From contig CALZFC010000041.1 in assembly GCA_945643635.1 (NCBI GenBank), forward strand, positions 638,501 to 702,500: 64,000 bases of DNA, written 5' to 3'. Shown one piece after another: positions 1-12,032 of this stretch. How positions within the stretch are numbered: the stretch's first letter is position 1; each line of letters opens with the position of its first letter. The stretch comes from Allodiplogaster sudhausi. Taxonomy: Eukaryota > Nematoda > Chromadorea > Rhabditida > Diplogasteridae. The notes beneath the pieces were generated by a model. That model did not search any database, was not told the DNA's origin, and was given only the letters and a program-made list of their open reading frames with translations. A program made the position numbers and the translations under genes.

Positions 1-263
1 AATGAGCAAGTGACTTTTTCGAGAAGCTCGACACACGATTCTAGCAGACACACGCTTGATTCGGCGGGAGAATCAAGAGTATACATCTAGGGTATATATA
101 TTTTAAAGATATAAATATTACCTTATCTAATACACAATTGTTAAAGGAGAGAATTAAATGCTCTCTTGCTTCGGCCGAAAGGAGCGCGTGCAGCAGGACC
201 GTAATTGTCTTCTTATTCTTCTTGTTCGTGTCCGTTAGATGGCAAAACTCGTTTTGTCTCGTA

Positions 264-312
264 TTCCTAATTTACGGCCTGGTTAGTTGGGTTCCTAATT
301 TACGGCCCGGCC
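264..312 (+). repeat. Two copies of CCTAATTTACGGCC
   Basis: Direct copies in the 3' UTR of the transporter (antisense to it), immediately after its stop; related to CCTAATTTCCGGCC in the same gene's intron. Confidence 0.65.
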
Positions 313-1171
313 TTAGGCCGTTCGCTCGAGCTCGAACAGCTCGGCCTTCTTCGCTTCGGCCATCTCTCGCTCGTCCTCCCAATCTCGAATGCGGCGCAGC
401 GGCAAGCAGATGATGCCTGAGGCAAGAATGGAAGTAATCGCCATTTTTTATGTATATACATATATATATTTTTTTTGTAAATAAAACTTCTATTACTTTT
501 TATTTAAAAAAAAAAATTATTTTAAAAAGGTTTTTTTTTACCAAATAAAAGTATTAAAAAATGTTTTCGCATAAATAAACTGACCCGAGAGTGCCATCAG
601 CGTGCCCATGACGTAGAAGGACAGATCAAAGTTACCACTGAGATCCTTGATCAGGGCTGAAATCTCGAGCGGATTACTGTGTATTTTGGAAAAGCAATAA
701 TTATGATGCATTTTCACTGGCAGATTGAAAAAAAAAAATTCAATGAAAATTTTGTTATTTTATTCTTAAAGAAATATTATTCGGATAAAAAGAAAAGCAT
801 ACATCACTTTATTTATAGAAAATAAGAACAAACTATGGAAAATTTTTATGTAAAATGACTAATTAATGAACTAATTAATGAATTAATTAATTAAATCATA
901 ACCTGCGAGCGGCGAGCCAACGATGGCTCCGACGCCCATAAAGAGCAGCATCATTCCAAAGGCGGACGACAACTTCTCGAGTCCGAACAACTCGACGCAG
1001 ATCACGGTGCGCAGGGCGGCGAAGCAGGCTGGCGGGAAATTCAAATGGCATTTTCTGTCTCCCTTGATCTCTCTTTTCCTTTCTCTCCCCGTTGAGTGTA
1101 CTGTGTCGTCCGCCCCATATTATGTCGTTAATTCCTTTCTTTTAGTTTTTATTTCTATCACTCAATCTCTA

Positions 1172-1220
<49 letters not shown>

Positions 1221-1371
1221 TCTTCCTAGCTCACTCGCACTCTCTCCTTCTCATTCTCTTTATCTCTCACTCTTTCTCTCTCGCTCTTTCTCTCTCCCTC
1301 TCCTCTCTCTCTCTCTCTCTTTCTCCCTCTCCCCTCCTCTCTATCTCTCTCTCCCCTCCTCTCTATCTCTC

Positions 1372-1413
<42 letters not shown>

Positions 1414-1626
1414 CTCTCTCTTTCGCTCTCTCGTTCTCTCTCTTGTTCCCTCTCTCTCTCGCCTTCTCTCCTCCTTACCTACGCCGCATGCGAATGGGAT
1501 GCAGTAGGCGACAAAGTGCCAGAATGCGCCAAAGAAGGGCACGGCGGCAGTGGCGATGCCCGCGGCGATCAGAGCGACGTTGGACACGAGGAGAGCGTCC
1601 ACCGAAGGCCGGTCGGCGATGTAGCT

Positions 1627-1657
<31 letters not shown>

Positions 1658-3328
1658 GGAGAGAGAGGGAGAGAGAGGGAGAGAGGGAGAGGGAGGGAGG
1701 GAGAGAGAGAGATGGAGAAAGAGGGAGAGATAGAGACAGAGATAGAGAGAGAGAGGGAGAGATAGAGAGAGAGGGAGAGAGAGGGAGAGAGAGGGAGAGA
1801 GAGAGAGGTAGAGAGAGGGAGAGAGAGAGAGGGAGAGAGAGAGGGAGAGAGATAATAGACAGGGAGAAGGAGGGAAGGAGACTATGGGGGCAAGAAAGAA
1901 AAAAGTGTTGGAGATGTAGAAAGGGGAAAAAAAGTCACGGCGTCAAGAGGCTCGCATGGCGCAGTCGTTAGGAGTGGTGATCGCAAAGCGGATGAATGAT
2001 GTCTGGACTCCCATGGGTGAAGAACGTTTTGCGCGATTTCATTTTTATTATTTTGATTTTCACGATATTATGGTGATGTGATACTTCACATACCTATATG
2101 TATACGAGATTGGAGACATGGAGAACGAGGGAAGGAGAGCCTCGTTCTCCATGTCTCCAATCTCGGGGAAGGAGACTATGGGGGCGCGCAAGAGAGAGAG
2201 TAAGATGGGGGGTAGGGAAATGTATTAGAGGAATGTGGATACAAATAAGAAAAAGAAAAAAAACAAAATATAATATTCACAAATGAATAATATTGAATAA
2301 TTAAAGTCTTAAAAATACGAAAACAAACAATTGTTTTTACTACAGTTAAATATAATCGTAAGATTAATATTTGAAAAGAGGAAAAACCTTTTTTAATTTT
2401 TAAAAGACTCACCCGCATCCGATGCGTGCGGCAATGTTGATAATGCCGAGCAGAGAGACGGGCAGCTGCTTTTGGCCGGCCGTTATGCCTGGGGGCGGAG
2501 GAGGGTTTGTCCATTTATTATATTAAATATTTTCTTAAAATAATAATTACCATTTTAATATTTATAAAATTAATTTTTATAATTTCTCTTAATTTCACCA
2601 TCAATCAGTTTGTATTCTCATCACATTCAAGTTAATTTTTGATATTTCTACATGATAAGAAAATAAATATCATGTATAAATATCATAGTTACTTTGATAA
2701 ATAATTAAATAACCCTCAATCTTATCCAAATGATTGCCGAGATAGATGTACGGCACGTAGAAGCAGCAGAGCGTGAGGAAGGAGGACGCGGCGACGACGA
2801 TGAAGGAAGGACGAGAGAGCAGCTCCGTGTCGATCATCGACGTCAGCGTCTGTGAGGCAGAATGACAACATGAGCACAGCGAATATTCTCTTCTATATAC
2901 GCAGGATTTGGTGAAGGATTCTAAGAGCCGGTCGAAAAGAAACACGGGGGTTGCAGGAATAAAAAAATAAATTAGAGGAAAAGGGGAAGGGCAAAAATAA
3001 AGAAAAGAGAGAGAGAATGAGAGAGAGAGAGAGAAAGAGAGAACAAGAGTGAGAGAGAGAGAGAAAAAGAGACAGAAAGAGATAGAGAGAGAGAGGGAGA
3101 GAGAGAGAGAGATAACGAGAGATAGAGAGAGATGAGGGATTGCTTCGCTCTGACCCTGATGAGATTCGTCTTCCATCCCCCTTCATCGTCGAGTGGTTCG
3201 TCGGCTGCAGGGAGCGCCATGCGACTCAGCATGATCGACGAGCCGATAAAGTCGGCGCCCGCGCCCGCCTGTGGAGTCGTGTCGTGGCGGATCCCTGAGA
3301 GATGGCGAAGATGAGAGAGTACGAAAGA

Positions 3329-3363
<35 letters not shown>

Positions 3364-3407
3364 GAAAAAGAGAGCGAAAGAAGACAGGAAGGAGAGAGCG
3401 GAAAAAA

Positions 3408-3445
<38 letters not shown>

Positions 3446-3596
3446 GAGAGAGAGAGAGGAGAGTAGGAGGAATTTTGTCAAAGATGGTGTACAGAATGTG
3501 GCCAGGAGACTAGAGATTGTGAAAGAGTTAGAGAAATAAAGAAAAGAAATCTCTCTCTCTCTTTCTCTTTGTGTGTCTATCTCTCCCTCCCTCCCT

Positions 3597-3638
<42 letters not shown>

Positions 3639-4744
3639 CTGACTGCTCGATGCCGTGGTGCCGGCGCGCGCCCTCTGCGCGAGGGTCGCCGTCGATCCGG
3701 GGTAGAAGATGTCGGCACGCGAGAGCGGACGATTCAGCTCGCCCATCGCGTCGCGCGCCACCGCCTCCACCAGGTTGCGCTGACTCCACATGCTCTTCTC
3801 CTGGAGAGAGAGAGAGAGTGAGAGGTTAGAGATATGTAAAGAGAGATTAAGAAATTGAGAGAGAAAAGGGTGAGAGACAGAGAGTAGATAGAGGTATGGT
3901 GGGAGAGGAAATTGAGAGAGAAAGAGAGGATAGAGAAGGAAAGAGAAACTGACATGAATCTTTTTACTGTGCAGCTCGAGGGTGGAGAGGAAGGGGCGCT
4001 TGAGATTGAATGAGGACTGCGGAGGCAGCAGAGTCTCGGAGGGGAGAACCGCAACCGAACCGTCGATCTCCTGGAGAAATGGACAATTATGAGAGAGAGA
4101 GAGAGAGGGGGAAGAGAGAAAGAAGAAGAAGAGAGAGAGACGGATAGAAAGTATATCAATGATAGAGTTGAAGAAATAGAAAGAGATAGAGAGAGTTAAA
4201 GGAGAGAGATGGATAGTTAAGGAGAGAGAATGAGAGAGCGAGCGAGAGAAAGAAACCGATCTAAGTGCACACCTCAGTATTGCGATGCTGCTGGTAGTCG
4301 GCGACAATTTCGGCGACTTCTTGCACCTTAACAGCATTCACAAAAGTTGCTGATCAGCCCCTGCTCGATTGACTATCGTGGGAAAGAATTATAACTTTAA
4401 ATAATAATAAAAAAAACAATTTAAAAATACATATTTTTAAGCATATTTAATACTCTATTTGTATAATAATAAAAAAAGAATACAAAAAATAAATAAGTTG
4501 AAAAAAAGAACACAACCTGTTGCTGCTCCATCTTGAGTGACTTGAACGCGATGCCGGAAAGGATGCAGAGGAGGGCGACACCGGCGACGTACACGAGGAA
4601 GAGGCGGTAGTTGCTGTCGAAGAGCGAGATCACCACGGCGTTCAGCTACAACAACAGGATTGTTTATTCATTTGAAGAAGCCAAAAATTTGACGTTTGAA
4701 TTCGCGCCATTTTGAGATACAAAACAGTGAGAGCGCTTGTGCAC

Positions 4745-4782
<38 letters not shown>

Positions 4783-5288
4783 GACTACAATAATAATAAT
4801 TTGGAAAAATCAAATTTATTACGATTGAGTATTTTGTACAACTTTAAATAAGCGGCGACTTCAAATTAGAGTAAATTGTTAAGAGTTATAATAGGAGAAC
4901 ATAATTAAGAGCACGCATTCAATAAAGACAATTAGAATTTAGATTTTTTTAAGAATCTTTTTTTTAAATTAAGAAAACAAATAATAATACATTTATTTTC
5001 TTGTCATTTATGCTTAAAATATTGTTTTAAAAGAACAAGAGCTTGTCAAGAAAGGAAAGAATTACGATAAATAATGGAGATAGAAAATTGGCATAGTGCC
5101 AAAATTTTTTTTACATGTTATTTTAAAATAGAATAAGAATAACTGCATACGGTGGAGAAGACTGTCGTGCCGATGCCGGAGCCGCAGACGGCGAGGCCAG
5201 TGGCAAGCGCACGCTTCTCGGAGAACCAGTGAGAGACGATGACGAGCGAGGGCAGGTAGACAAGGCCGAGGCCGATTCCTGCAGAGAG

Positions 5289-5331
<43 letters not shown>

Positions 5332-6947
5332 AGGGAGGGAGGGAGAGAGGAGGGAGGGAGAGGTGAAGGAGAAGAAGAAGAAAGAGAGAGAGAGAGAGTG
5401 TGTGTGTGTGTGAGGGAGAGAGGGAAGGACGAGAGAGCGAAAAAGAAAAAGGGGGAGGGAGAAAAAGAGAGAGTGGAGAGAGAAGGGGAGGAGAGGGAGA
5501 GACGTGAGAGAGGCAGGGATAGAGTGAGAGATGAGATTTGAGAGTGAGTAAGATAGAATGGCGCATTAGACAAAAAAAGGTTGAGAGCACAAGATTGAAT
5601 TCATTTTTTTTACTTTGGACTAAGTCATGTTCAATAAAACCAGCAGAACATATGTACATATGTATAAACTATATTATCTTGTAAATACTCTTGTCAAAAT
5701 AGTAGACAATTATTTTTATAATAAAAAAAGGAATAAAAAAAATAAATAAAACTTTATTTCGCCTCACCTCCAATGACGCCGAAGCAGACGTAGAGCGCGG
5801 CGACGTTCGGCATCACGGTCGAGAAGATGAAGGCGAAGAAGGCGAGCGCAGCGCCCGCGCACGCCACGAGGCGGCAGCCGTACGTGTTCGCGAACGCGGA
5901 AGCGACCGGGCCGGAAAATGGACAAGAATTTTACAATAGGGCCGGAATTTAGGCGACAATTTCAGGACCGGGCCGGAAATTAGGAGATCACCGAAAAAAG
6001 GAAAATGAGCGGATTTAAGGAGTTTTCTTTTCATTATTTTAGCTATAAAAACAGTAAAATAAGTAAATATTAAACGCAAAATTAAAATGCAAAAATACCT
6101 ATCAAAAGGTAGCTGCCGGAGAGGAGACTGATCGTCAGCGAGACTTCGGTGACGCTCGCATTGAAGTGCGTCTGCCAGAGGGGCAGAAGGGTCGCGCCGA
6201 CCTCAATTATTTATTTAATTAATTAATTATTTATTTATTTTGTTTTTCACATTCGAATTATGCAATTTGTTTCATTAATTACAGAAAGAAAATTTCATAA
6301 ATGAACTTATTTTTCAAACGAAGGAAAAATTGCTTAAAAAATAAGTAACACATATATAAACAAGAGATACCGTGAAAATGATTCCGTCGACACACATATT
6401 AGCAAAGAAGGAAGCGGCGACGATTACCCAGCCATAGCCGCCTGGAAAGAAATTGGAGATCACCAGATTGAGTTGCCCCCACAAGCAGCTCACAATTATT
6501 CAAATGGCGCAAAAATTTTAGACATCATTTATTTTAAAAAAAACGTATGCGCGTATCTTCTACTTTTCCAGCTTGCTTATAATGCGCATATTGAAGCGCT
6601 ATATGCATACTTTTACAAATTGTTCTACTACCCTCGTTTCAGCTTTCTTTTTCTAGATTACCTACACGGGAGACAAGTACATTCAAACATTTTCAATTCC
6701 CGCCTGATAAAAGACTCAATTGCTCTCGTTTTACTTGTTAACGCTTCCAGAATGGCTGGCTTCCCTCTCTTTCTTCTCTTTCTTTCCAATCATCGTTTTA
6801 GCATTGTCCCGATGCGCTATTATTGTCCTTTTATTACTCTGTGCAATTTCTCGTCCTTTCGTGCAGAGACCACCACTGCCCGCTTTCAGCTACGCACAAT
6901 ACACAGAATTGTCCAGGCAAGCCCTTTGCCCTTCCGCTATTTGAAAG

Positions 6948-6982
<35 letters not shown>

Positions 6983-7406
6983 GTCACTCTCACTTTCCCT
7001 GTCTCTTTCTCTCTCGTTCTCTCTCACTCTCTCCTTCTCTCTCTCGCACTTCCTTCACTCTTCAAATCACTTCCGTACTCTAGCGTCGTACTACATTTCT
7101 CTTATCAGCCCCCTCTCGATTCCATGTAAACCTCTGCTGCCGTTCTTATCAGTTCTTATCAGTCGCACGCTGCTGACTGGCAGTATACTTTGAAAAAAAG
7201 AAGTATGGGCTTACATCCAAGTTAAAGTTAAACAGCCAGCCATATAAGCCCGGCTAATGGCGTAGATCGAATGTGTAATCGCTGAATTTGCGCGGAAACC
7301 AGCTAGACGAGAGAACAAAGAAAGGATTGAGAGAGAGAGAGAGAGTTAGAGAGAGAGTTAGAGAGAGAGTGGGTGAGAGATATAGAGAGAGAGTTAGAGA
7401 GGGAGT

Positions 7407-7441
<35 letters not shown>

Positions 7442-7753
7442 GAACGATGGAGGAAGCAAAAAAGGTCAAGGTGAGCGGAATGGGCACTTTTCGTGCTAGA
7501 ATAGGCGCGGCAGGTTTTTCCTTCCTTTTGTTACGAGTTTAGAAAGACAACTTAGACACAATTCACTGCCACTTTTATGGAGATGCAAAATGACCAAAAG
7601 TGAAACTGTGATCGAGATGAAGGGAAAGGTTGTTAATCAGCGACAGCACTAGCTGTTAGCCACCCACAGCGTCGATACTTTTATCTTTTTTATTCTTCAT
7701 AGTTAAATACTCCTCCCAACATCATATACCCGCTGTACTATTTATATCTATTT

Positions 7754-7791
<38 letters not shown>

Positions 7792-7824
7792 GCTCTCTCT
7801 CTCGCTCTCTCTCTCTCTTTCTCG

Positions 7825-7860
<36 letters not shown>

Positions 7861-8817
7861 GTCTCTTCTCTGCTCACTTCAATCTTGCCTTTGGTTCTAA
7901 GCATGCAGTTTCCCTTTCATGATTTATTCGCAGGACGGTAGGAGGCAAAGAACTTTTCTGCAAAAGAGATGGGAAGCCGGGCAAAAGACTTATCAACGGT
8001 AGTCCCATGGCTGTCATTTACTTTGATTAATCAGGCAGCATTTTAGAACTCTTTTCTCTCTCTCTCTCTAAGTCTCTCACTCTTTCTCTCTCTCATTCTC
8101 TCACAATCACTATCTCTCTCTCATCTCTCTCTCTCTCTCTCTCAAACCACTGTTCCCATGCAAAGTACACTGTGCTCTAGCTTCATCCCTTATCGCATTG
8201 CCAGAAGCTGCGACAGTCTAACAGTGCATGCTACCGAACAGAAGTTTTACTGCGCGGGAGTTCCAATGCTCTCTCTCTCCCCCCTTTCTCTCTCCCTCTC
8301 TCTCTTTGTCTCTCTCTCCTTATCCCTCTCTCTCTCTCGCTTTCTTCCTCTCTATCCTCTCTCTATCTCTCCCTCTTTCTCTTCCTTGCTCTCTCTCATT
8401 TGGCTGATAAAACCAATCAGAAACTGGACACAATACAGTCAAAAACAAAATATTGTGCACTTTAGAAATATAGCCAATCAATATATAAAAAATTAAGCTT
8501 TTTCTCTGTTGTCAATTGTTGAACTGTTGTAAAATGGCTTAAAGAGGCATTTAATTTTTGATTTAGAAAAAAAAAAATTCTTTTTTTTTGTGGAAAAGTA
8601 ACTTGATTGCTGGTGGCGTGATACTTATAACGCGCCTGGCGCTAGAGAGTGTAATATCAACACGGACAAGGAGAAGAAGAAGAAGAAGAAGCAAAAAAGC
8701 TTCCCTCAATGCTCATTTGATTCTCGTTTTGTGTTGGAATGATAGTACAAAGAGAAGAGAGATGGATAGAAGGGAGTGAGAGAGCGCTTGGGAGTGGTAA
8801 GGAAGACGGAAAGAGTG

Positions 8818-8852
<35 letters not shown>

Positions 8853-8904
8853 ATGGGAGAGAGAGAGAAAGAGAGCGAGAAGAGAGAGACAACGAGAGTG
8901 AAAA

Positions 8905-8945
<41 letters not shown>

Positions 8946-10210
8946 TAGTGTGAAAAGATTGAAGGAGTATAAAGGTCAAAGAGAAAATGTGAATTCTTAA
9001 AAAAAAAAAAACATAAGTTATTCGTCCTGCTTTGTTTTGATACCTTGACTTTTCTTGAAATGTGATAACTTGTCTCTTCTAATTCGTTCAGTAATCACTA
9101 TACCATTGCTCCAAATCAGGAAAGGTGAATGAGAATGACAGATGAGAAGACGGAAAAAAGAGAGCTGGCAAAACATTTCTAAATAAACAATTTGATGGCC
9201 AAACCAGAGAATGGAAGTGACAGAAGAATTGGTGAAAGAAAGAAAGAAAGAAAGAAAAAAACAGAGTATTGAGAGTGGAAAGTCGTGAATAAGAGAGTTA
9301 ATCTCAAAAAAAAAACTTTCAATGATAAATTATTTAAAAAGACTTCAAGAAAATTATCATGACACGAGCAAATTATATGTACGTATCCCAATACATTTTA
9401 ATAGAACGCCATATTCTTATTGAATAAGCGCGCGGCATTTCTTATCCTTGTCACCATGATAGCGATCATTTATGTGAAAATAAAAATATAATAAATATAT
9501 ACTATATAAAAAAAATTTAAAAAAAAAATAATTGTATTTTTTCAAATAATAAGTTACAAAAACCCACAAAAATGTCATTAAAATATGATCATTAAAAAAA
9601 GTAAAAAAAAAAAAGAATAAACCAACCATCGGGTGCCTTGATGACAGCGGCATCAGCGAGGCGCTGCTCGACGACGTCGTCACTTTCGTCGTGCTCAAGA
9701 AGAAATCTATATATATAATATTATAACAATAATTTATACATTTAGTTAGATAAAAAAGATTTACTGTTTAAATATAACGAAAATACAAAAAAAAACTAGA
9801 GATTTATAAAGACAATTATAGTTTTTTTTTGTCTTCGTTGGCGCTGTACAAAGTGCCTCTGATTCCCGTGGGCTAATGATTCCTATTTTGATCCCGGGCT
9901 TTGTTAGTCATTCCAGTCAATATCAATTACTTAGTCATTAATTAGTTATATTAATTACTTAATAAGTTAAGTATTACTTAGTCATTAATTAGTTATATTA
10001 ATTACTTAATAAGTTAAGTATTACTTAGTCATTAATTAGTTATATTAATTACTTAATAAGTTAAGTATTACTTAGTCATTAATTAGTTAGAACCTCCTTG
10101 TCATTCGGATGGACGGCGACGGGCGTGCTGCCGTTGAGGAGGTCGGCCGTCTCCTCAGCCAGCCTCAGGCTGTTCTCGCCGCCGCCGCCCGCTCCACCAT
10201 CGCCGGCCAT
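313..10210 (-). CDS. SLC16-family monocarboxylate transporter, 17 exons, complete
   Basis: Proton-coupled or facilitated monocarboxylate transporter of the major facilitator superfamily, expected in the plasma membrane with 12 TM helices. Exons read on the minus strand: 10210-10094, 9693-9627, 6441-6371, 6201-6099, 5911-5768, 5278-5151, 4645-4517, 4326-4273, 4070-3954, 3800-3644, 3294-3155, 2849-2714, 2488-2413, 1624-1479, 1028-903, 656-585, 416-313. Phases match at every junction and the sum is 1887 nt (628 aa plus TAA). Family motifs: APDGGYGWVIVAASFF (about residues 59-73, TM1) and SEKRALATGLAVCGSGIG (TM5, about 187-204), plus LNRPLSRADIFYPGS in the central loop, GLEKLSSAFGMMLLF in the C-terminal half and a charged tail ending ELFELERTA. 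Start is the ATG of an acidic, Gly-rich N-terminus (MAGDGGAGGGG). Several exons touch (CT)n tracts used as acceptor pyrimidine tracts. The acceptor at 5911 has no AG (see findings). Substrate cannot be told from sequence. Confidence 0.9.
1161..1460. repeat. (CT)n-rich microsatellite
   Basis: About 300 bases of CT with CCCT and TCT variants in a transporter intron. Downstream of exon 1624-1479 on the sense strand it is a (GA)n tract. Confidence 0.95.
1625..1860. repeat. (GA)n-rich microsatellite abutting an acceptor
   Basis: GA/GGGA tract. On the minus strand it forms the (CT)n pyrimidine tract ending CTCTCAG at exon 1624-1479. Confidence 0.95.
2105..2165. repeat. Perfect 26-bp hairpin
   Basis: Arms 2105-2130 (CGAGATTGGAGACATGGAGA...) and 2140-2165 are exact reverse complements separated by 9 bases, in a transporter intron. 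Confidence 0.85.
3001..3135. repeat. (GA)n-rich microsatellite
   Basis: GA tract with AAAGA variants in a transporter intron. Confidence 0.95.
3296..3640. repeat. Compound (GA)n ... (CT)n microsatellites between two transporter exons
   Basis: A GA tract at 3320-3465 and a CT tract at 3550-3635 flank about 80 bases of mixed sequence. The intron between exons 3800-3644 and 3294-3155 is almost entirely microsatellite. Confidence 0.95.
3801..4260. repeat. (GA)n-rich tracts around exon 4070-3954
   Basis: GA-rich blocks at about 3801-3935 and 4088-4255. The first gives the CTCTCTCTCTCCAG acceptor of exon 3800. Confidence 0.93.
5282..5530. repeat. (GA)n-rich microsatellite abutting an acceptor
   Basis: GA, GGGA and GT blocks. 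The minus-strand reading CTCTCTGCAG is the acceptor of exon 5278-5151. Confidence 0.95.
5912..5992 (-). repeat. GGCC-motif repeat at the 3' end of a transporter intron
   Basis: On the minus strand three related units: CTAATTTCCGGCCCGGTCC, CCTAAATTCCGGCCC and CCATTTTCCGGCCCGGTC. The last runs directly into the exon. Confidence 0.7.
6945..9000. repeat. Series of GA/CT microsatellites
   Basis: CT tracts at about 6950-7055, 7755-7865, 8055-8145 and 8268-8400; GA tracts at about 7328-7440 and 8815-8945. All lie in the 3.2-kb intron between transporter exons 9693-9627 and 6441-6371; no other coding signal was seen. Confidence 0.9.
9928..10088. repeat. 47-bp tandem repeat, ~3.4 copies
   Basis: CTTAGTCATTAATTAG recurs at 9930, 9977, 10024 and 10071, exactly 47 bases apart, with intervening TAATAAGTTAAGTATTA. 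It ends just before the donor of transporter exon 1 on the minus strand. A related CTTAGT-rich stretch lies at 11108-11215. Confidence 0.9.
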
Positions 10211-10315
10211 TCAGGATAGAAGTGTCTATAAGAGAAGAGAGGGAGAGAGGGAGAGAGAGAGAGAGATGAGAGAGAGAGATGAGAGAGAGAGATGAGAGAG
10301 AGAGTGAGTGAGAGA

Positions 10316-10356
<41 letters not shown>

Positions 10357-10440
10357 GCACGTGGTGGCAAAGGGAAAGGAAGCACAGCACTGGACGAAGA
10401 ATGAGTGGAAGGCAACCTGAGAGGGCAGACAACGTCAACA

Positions 10441-10475
<35 letters not shown>

Positions 10476-10831
10476 GAGAGATACAGAGGGAGAGAGAGAG
10501 AAAGGGAGAGAGGGGGAGAGAGAGAGAGAGAGAGAGAGAGCAGGACATAGGAGCGAGAAAGAGAGAGAATTTCGGTGATGAAGAACCTTTTCCGTTAACG
10601 AAGATGTAGTAGACAGGGAGAGAGAGAGAGAGAGAGATAGAGAAAGAGATTGGGAGAGAGGGGGAAGAGAGGAAGAAGAGCAACTTCCATGGGAAGAAAA
10701 GACAAAGTGGAAAGGAAGGGAAGAGGAGGGATAAGTGACATGGGAAGGTGACAATAGCTGTCTTAAGAGAAATGCTGCACGCTACTGGGCAGTAGTCAGT
10801 CGCAGACAACGGGTGCGAAATTGTATCGTCA

Positions 10832-10870
<39 letters not shown>

Positions 10871-11841
10871 TCTTGCTCCTTCTCTCTCTCGCGCTCTCTC
10901 CATCTACCTCTCGCTCCTTCTCTCTAACTCTCTCTCCTTTCTCTCCCTCTCTCCTTGTCTGATATGTTTATATCATGCGAATTTCATGTGCGTCTTCTTT
11001 CAGACAAGCGAGACCATCGCAAGCAATGAAAAAGTGCCAGGAAAATATGGAGACTTTAAGAACTACGCGAGTAGATACATATAAAATTTGAAAGCGTTTT
11101 CCAAATAGGACTTAGCACTAAATTACTTAGTAGTAAGACTTAAGTTACTTAGTGACTTAGTACATAATACGGTGTAAGTTACTTAATGACTTAGTACATA
11201 ACACTTAACTATGTAGTTACTGGGAGTGCAATTGGAAATAGACAATGTCTGCTATTTCTATAGACGAGAGATCAACGATACTCGTTGGGAACATACATTT
11301 TCCTTTTCACAGGTTGTTGGCCAGTCTCTTTAGGCGAGAGCAAACGAAGCCAAGGAGAAGATAAACAAAGAAAAAGAAAATAAGAAAAGGGTGTTTGATT
11401 GATTCAGCGATCAAAAGTCGGCTGTTAGAAGAAGAAGAAAGGACACACACAAGAGAGAGAGAGAGAGAGAGAAGGAGAGAGAGAGAGAGAGAGAAGGAGA
11501 GAGAAAGAGATAGAGAGTGAGAAAGATAGAAAAACATGAAGATTTATAAGAGCAGCCCGACATTGTGAAAAGGATAATAGGATGATGGAATGATTAGAAG
11601 AATATAAGAGGCAGAGAGCGAGAGAGGGAGAGAGTGAGAGCGCAAGAAGGAGAGTGATGGAAAAGGAGAACACGCGAGATGATACATATCTTTTCACAGC
11701 TGGCGTGAGAGAAGCTCAACTGATCGAGCTCTAGGGTCAGTCACGAAGAGGATACAAAGAGAGTGATAGAGAGAGAGAGAAAGAGAAGGAGAAAGAAAGA
11801 GAGGGAGAAGGAAAGAGGGAGAGAGAGAGAGAGAGACAGAA

Positions 11842-11876
<35 letters not shown>

Positions 11877-11909
11877 AAGAAAGAGAGAGAGAGAAAGAGA
11901 GAGAGAGAA

Positions 11910-11940
<31 letters not shown>

Positions 11941-11969
11941 AAGAGAGAGAGAGAAAGAGAGAGAGAGAA

Positions 11970-12032
<63 letters not shown>

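Noticed and set aside
923..1507. Long Leu/Ser open frames across CT tracts (and Arg/Glu frames across GA tracts), many places
   Set aside because: Composition follows the dinucleotide repeat in all frames; no domain, splice context or codon bias.
5813..6079. 88-aa open frame through the transporter intron repeat
   Set aside because: It leaves the conserved SLC16 frame at the exon and has no family similarity.
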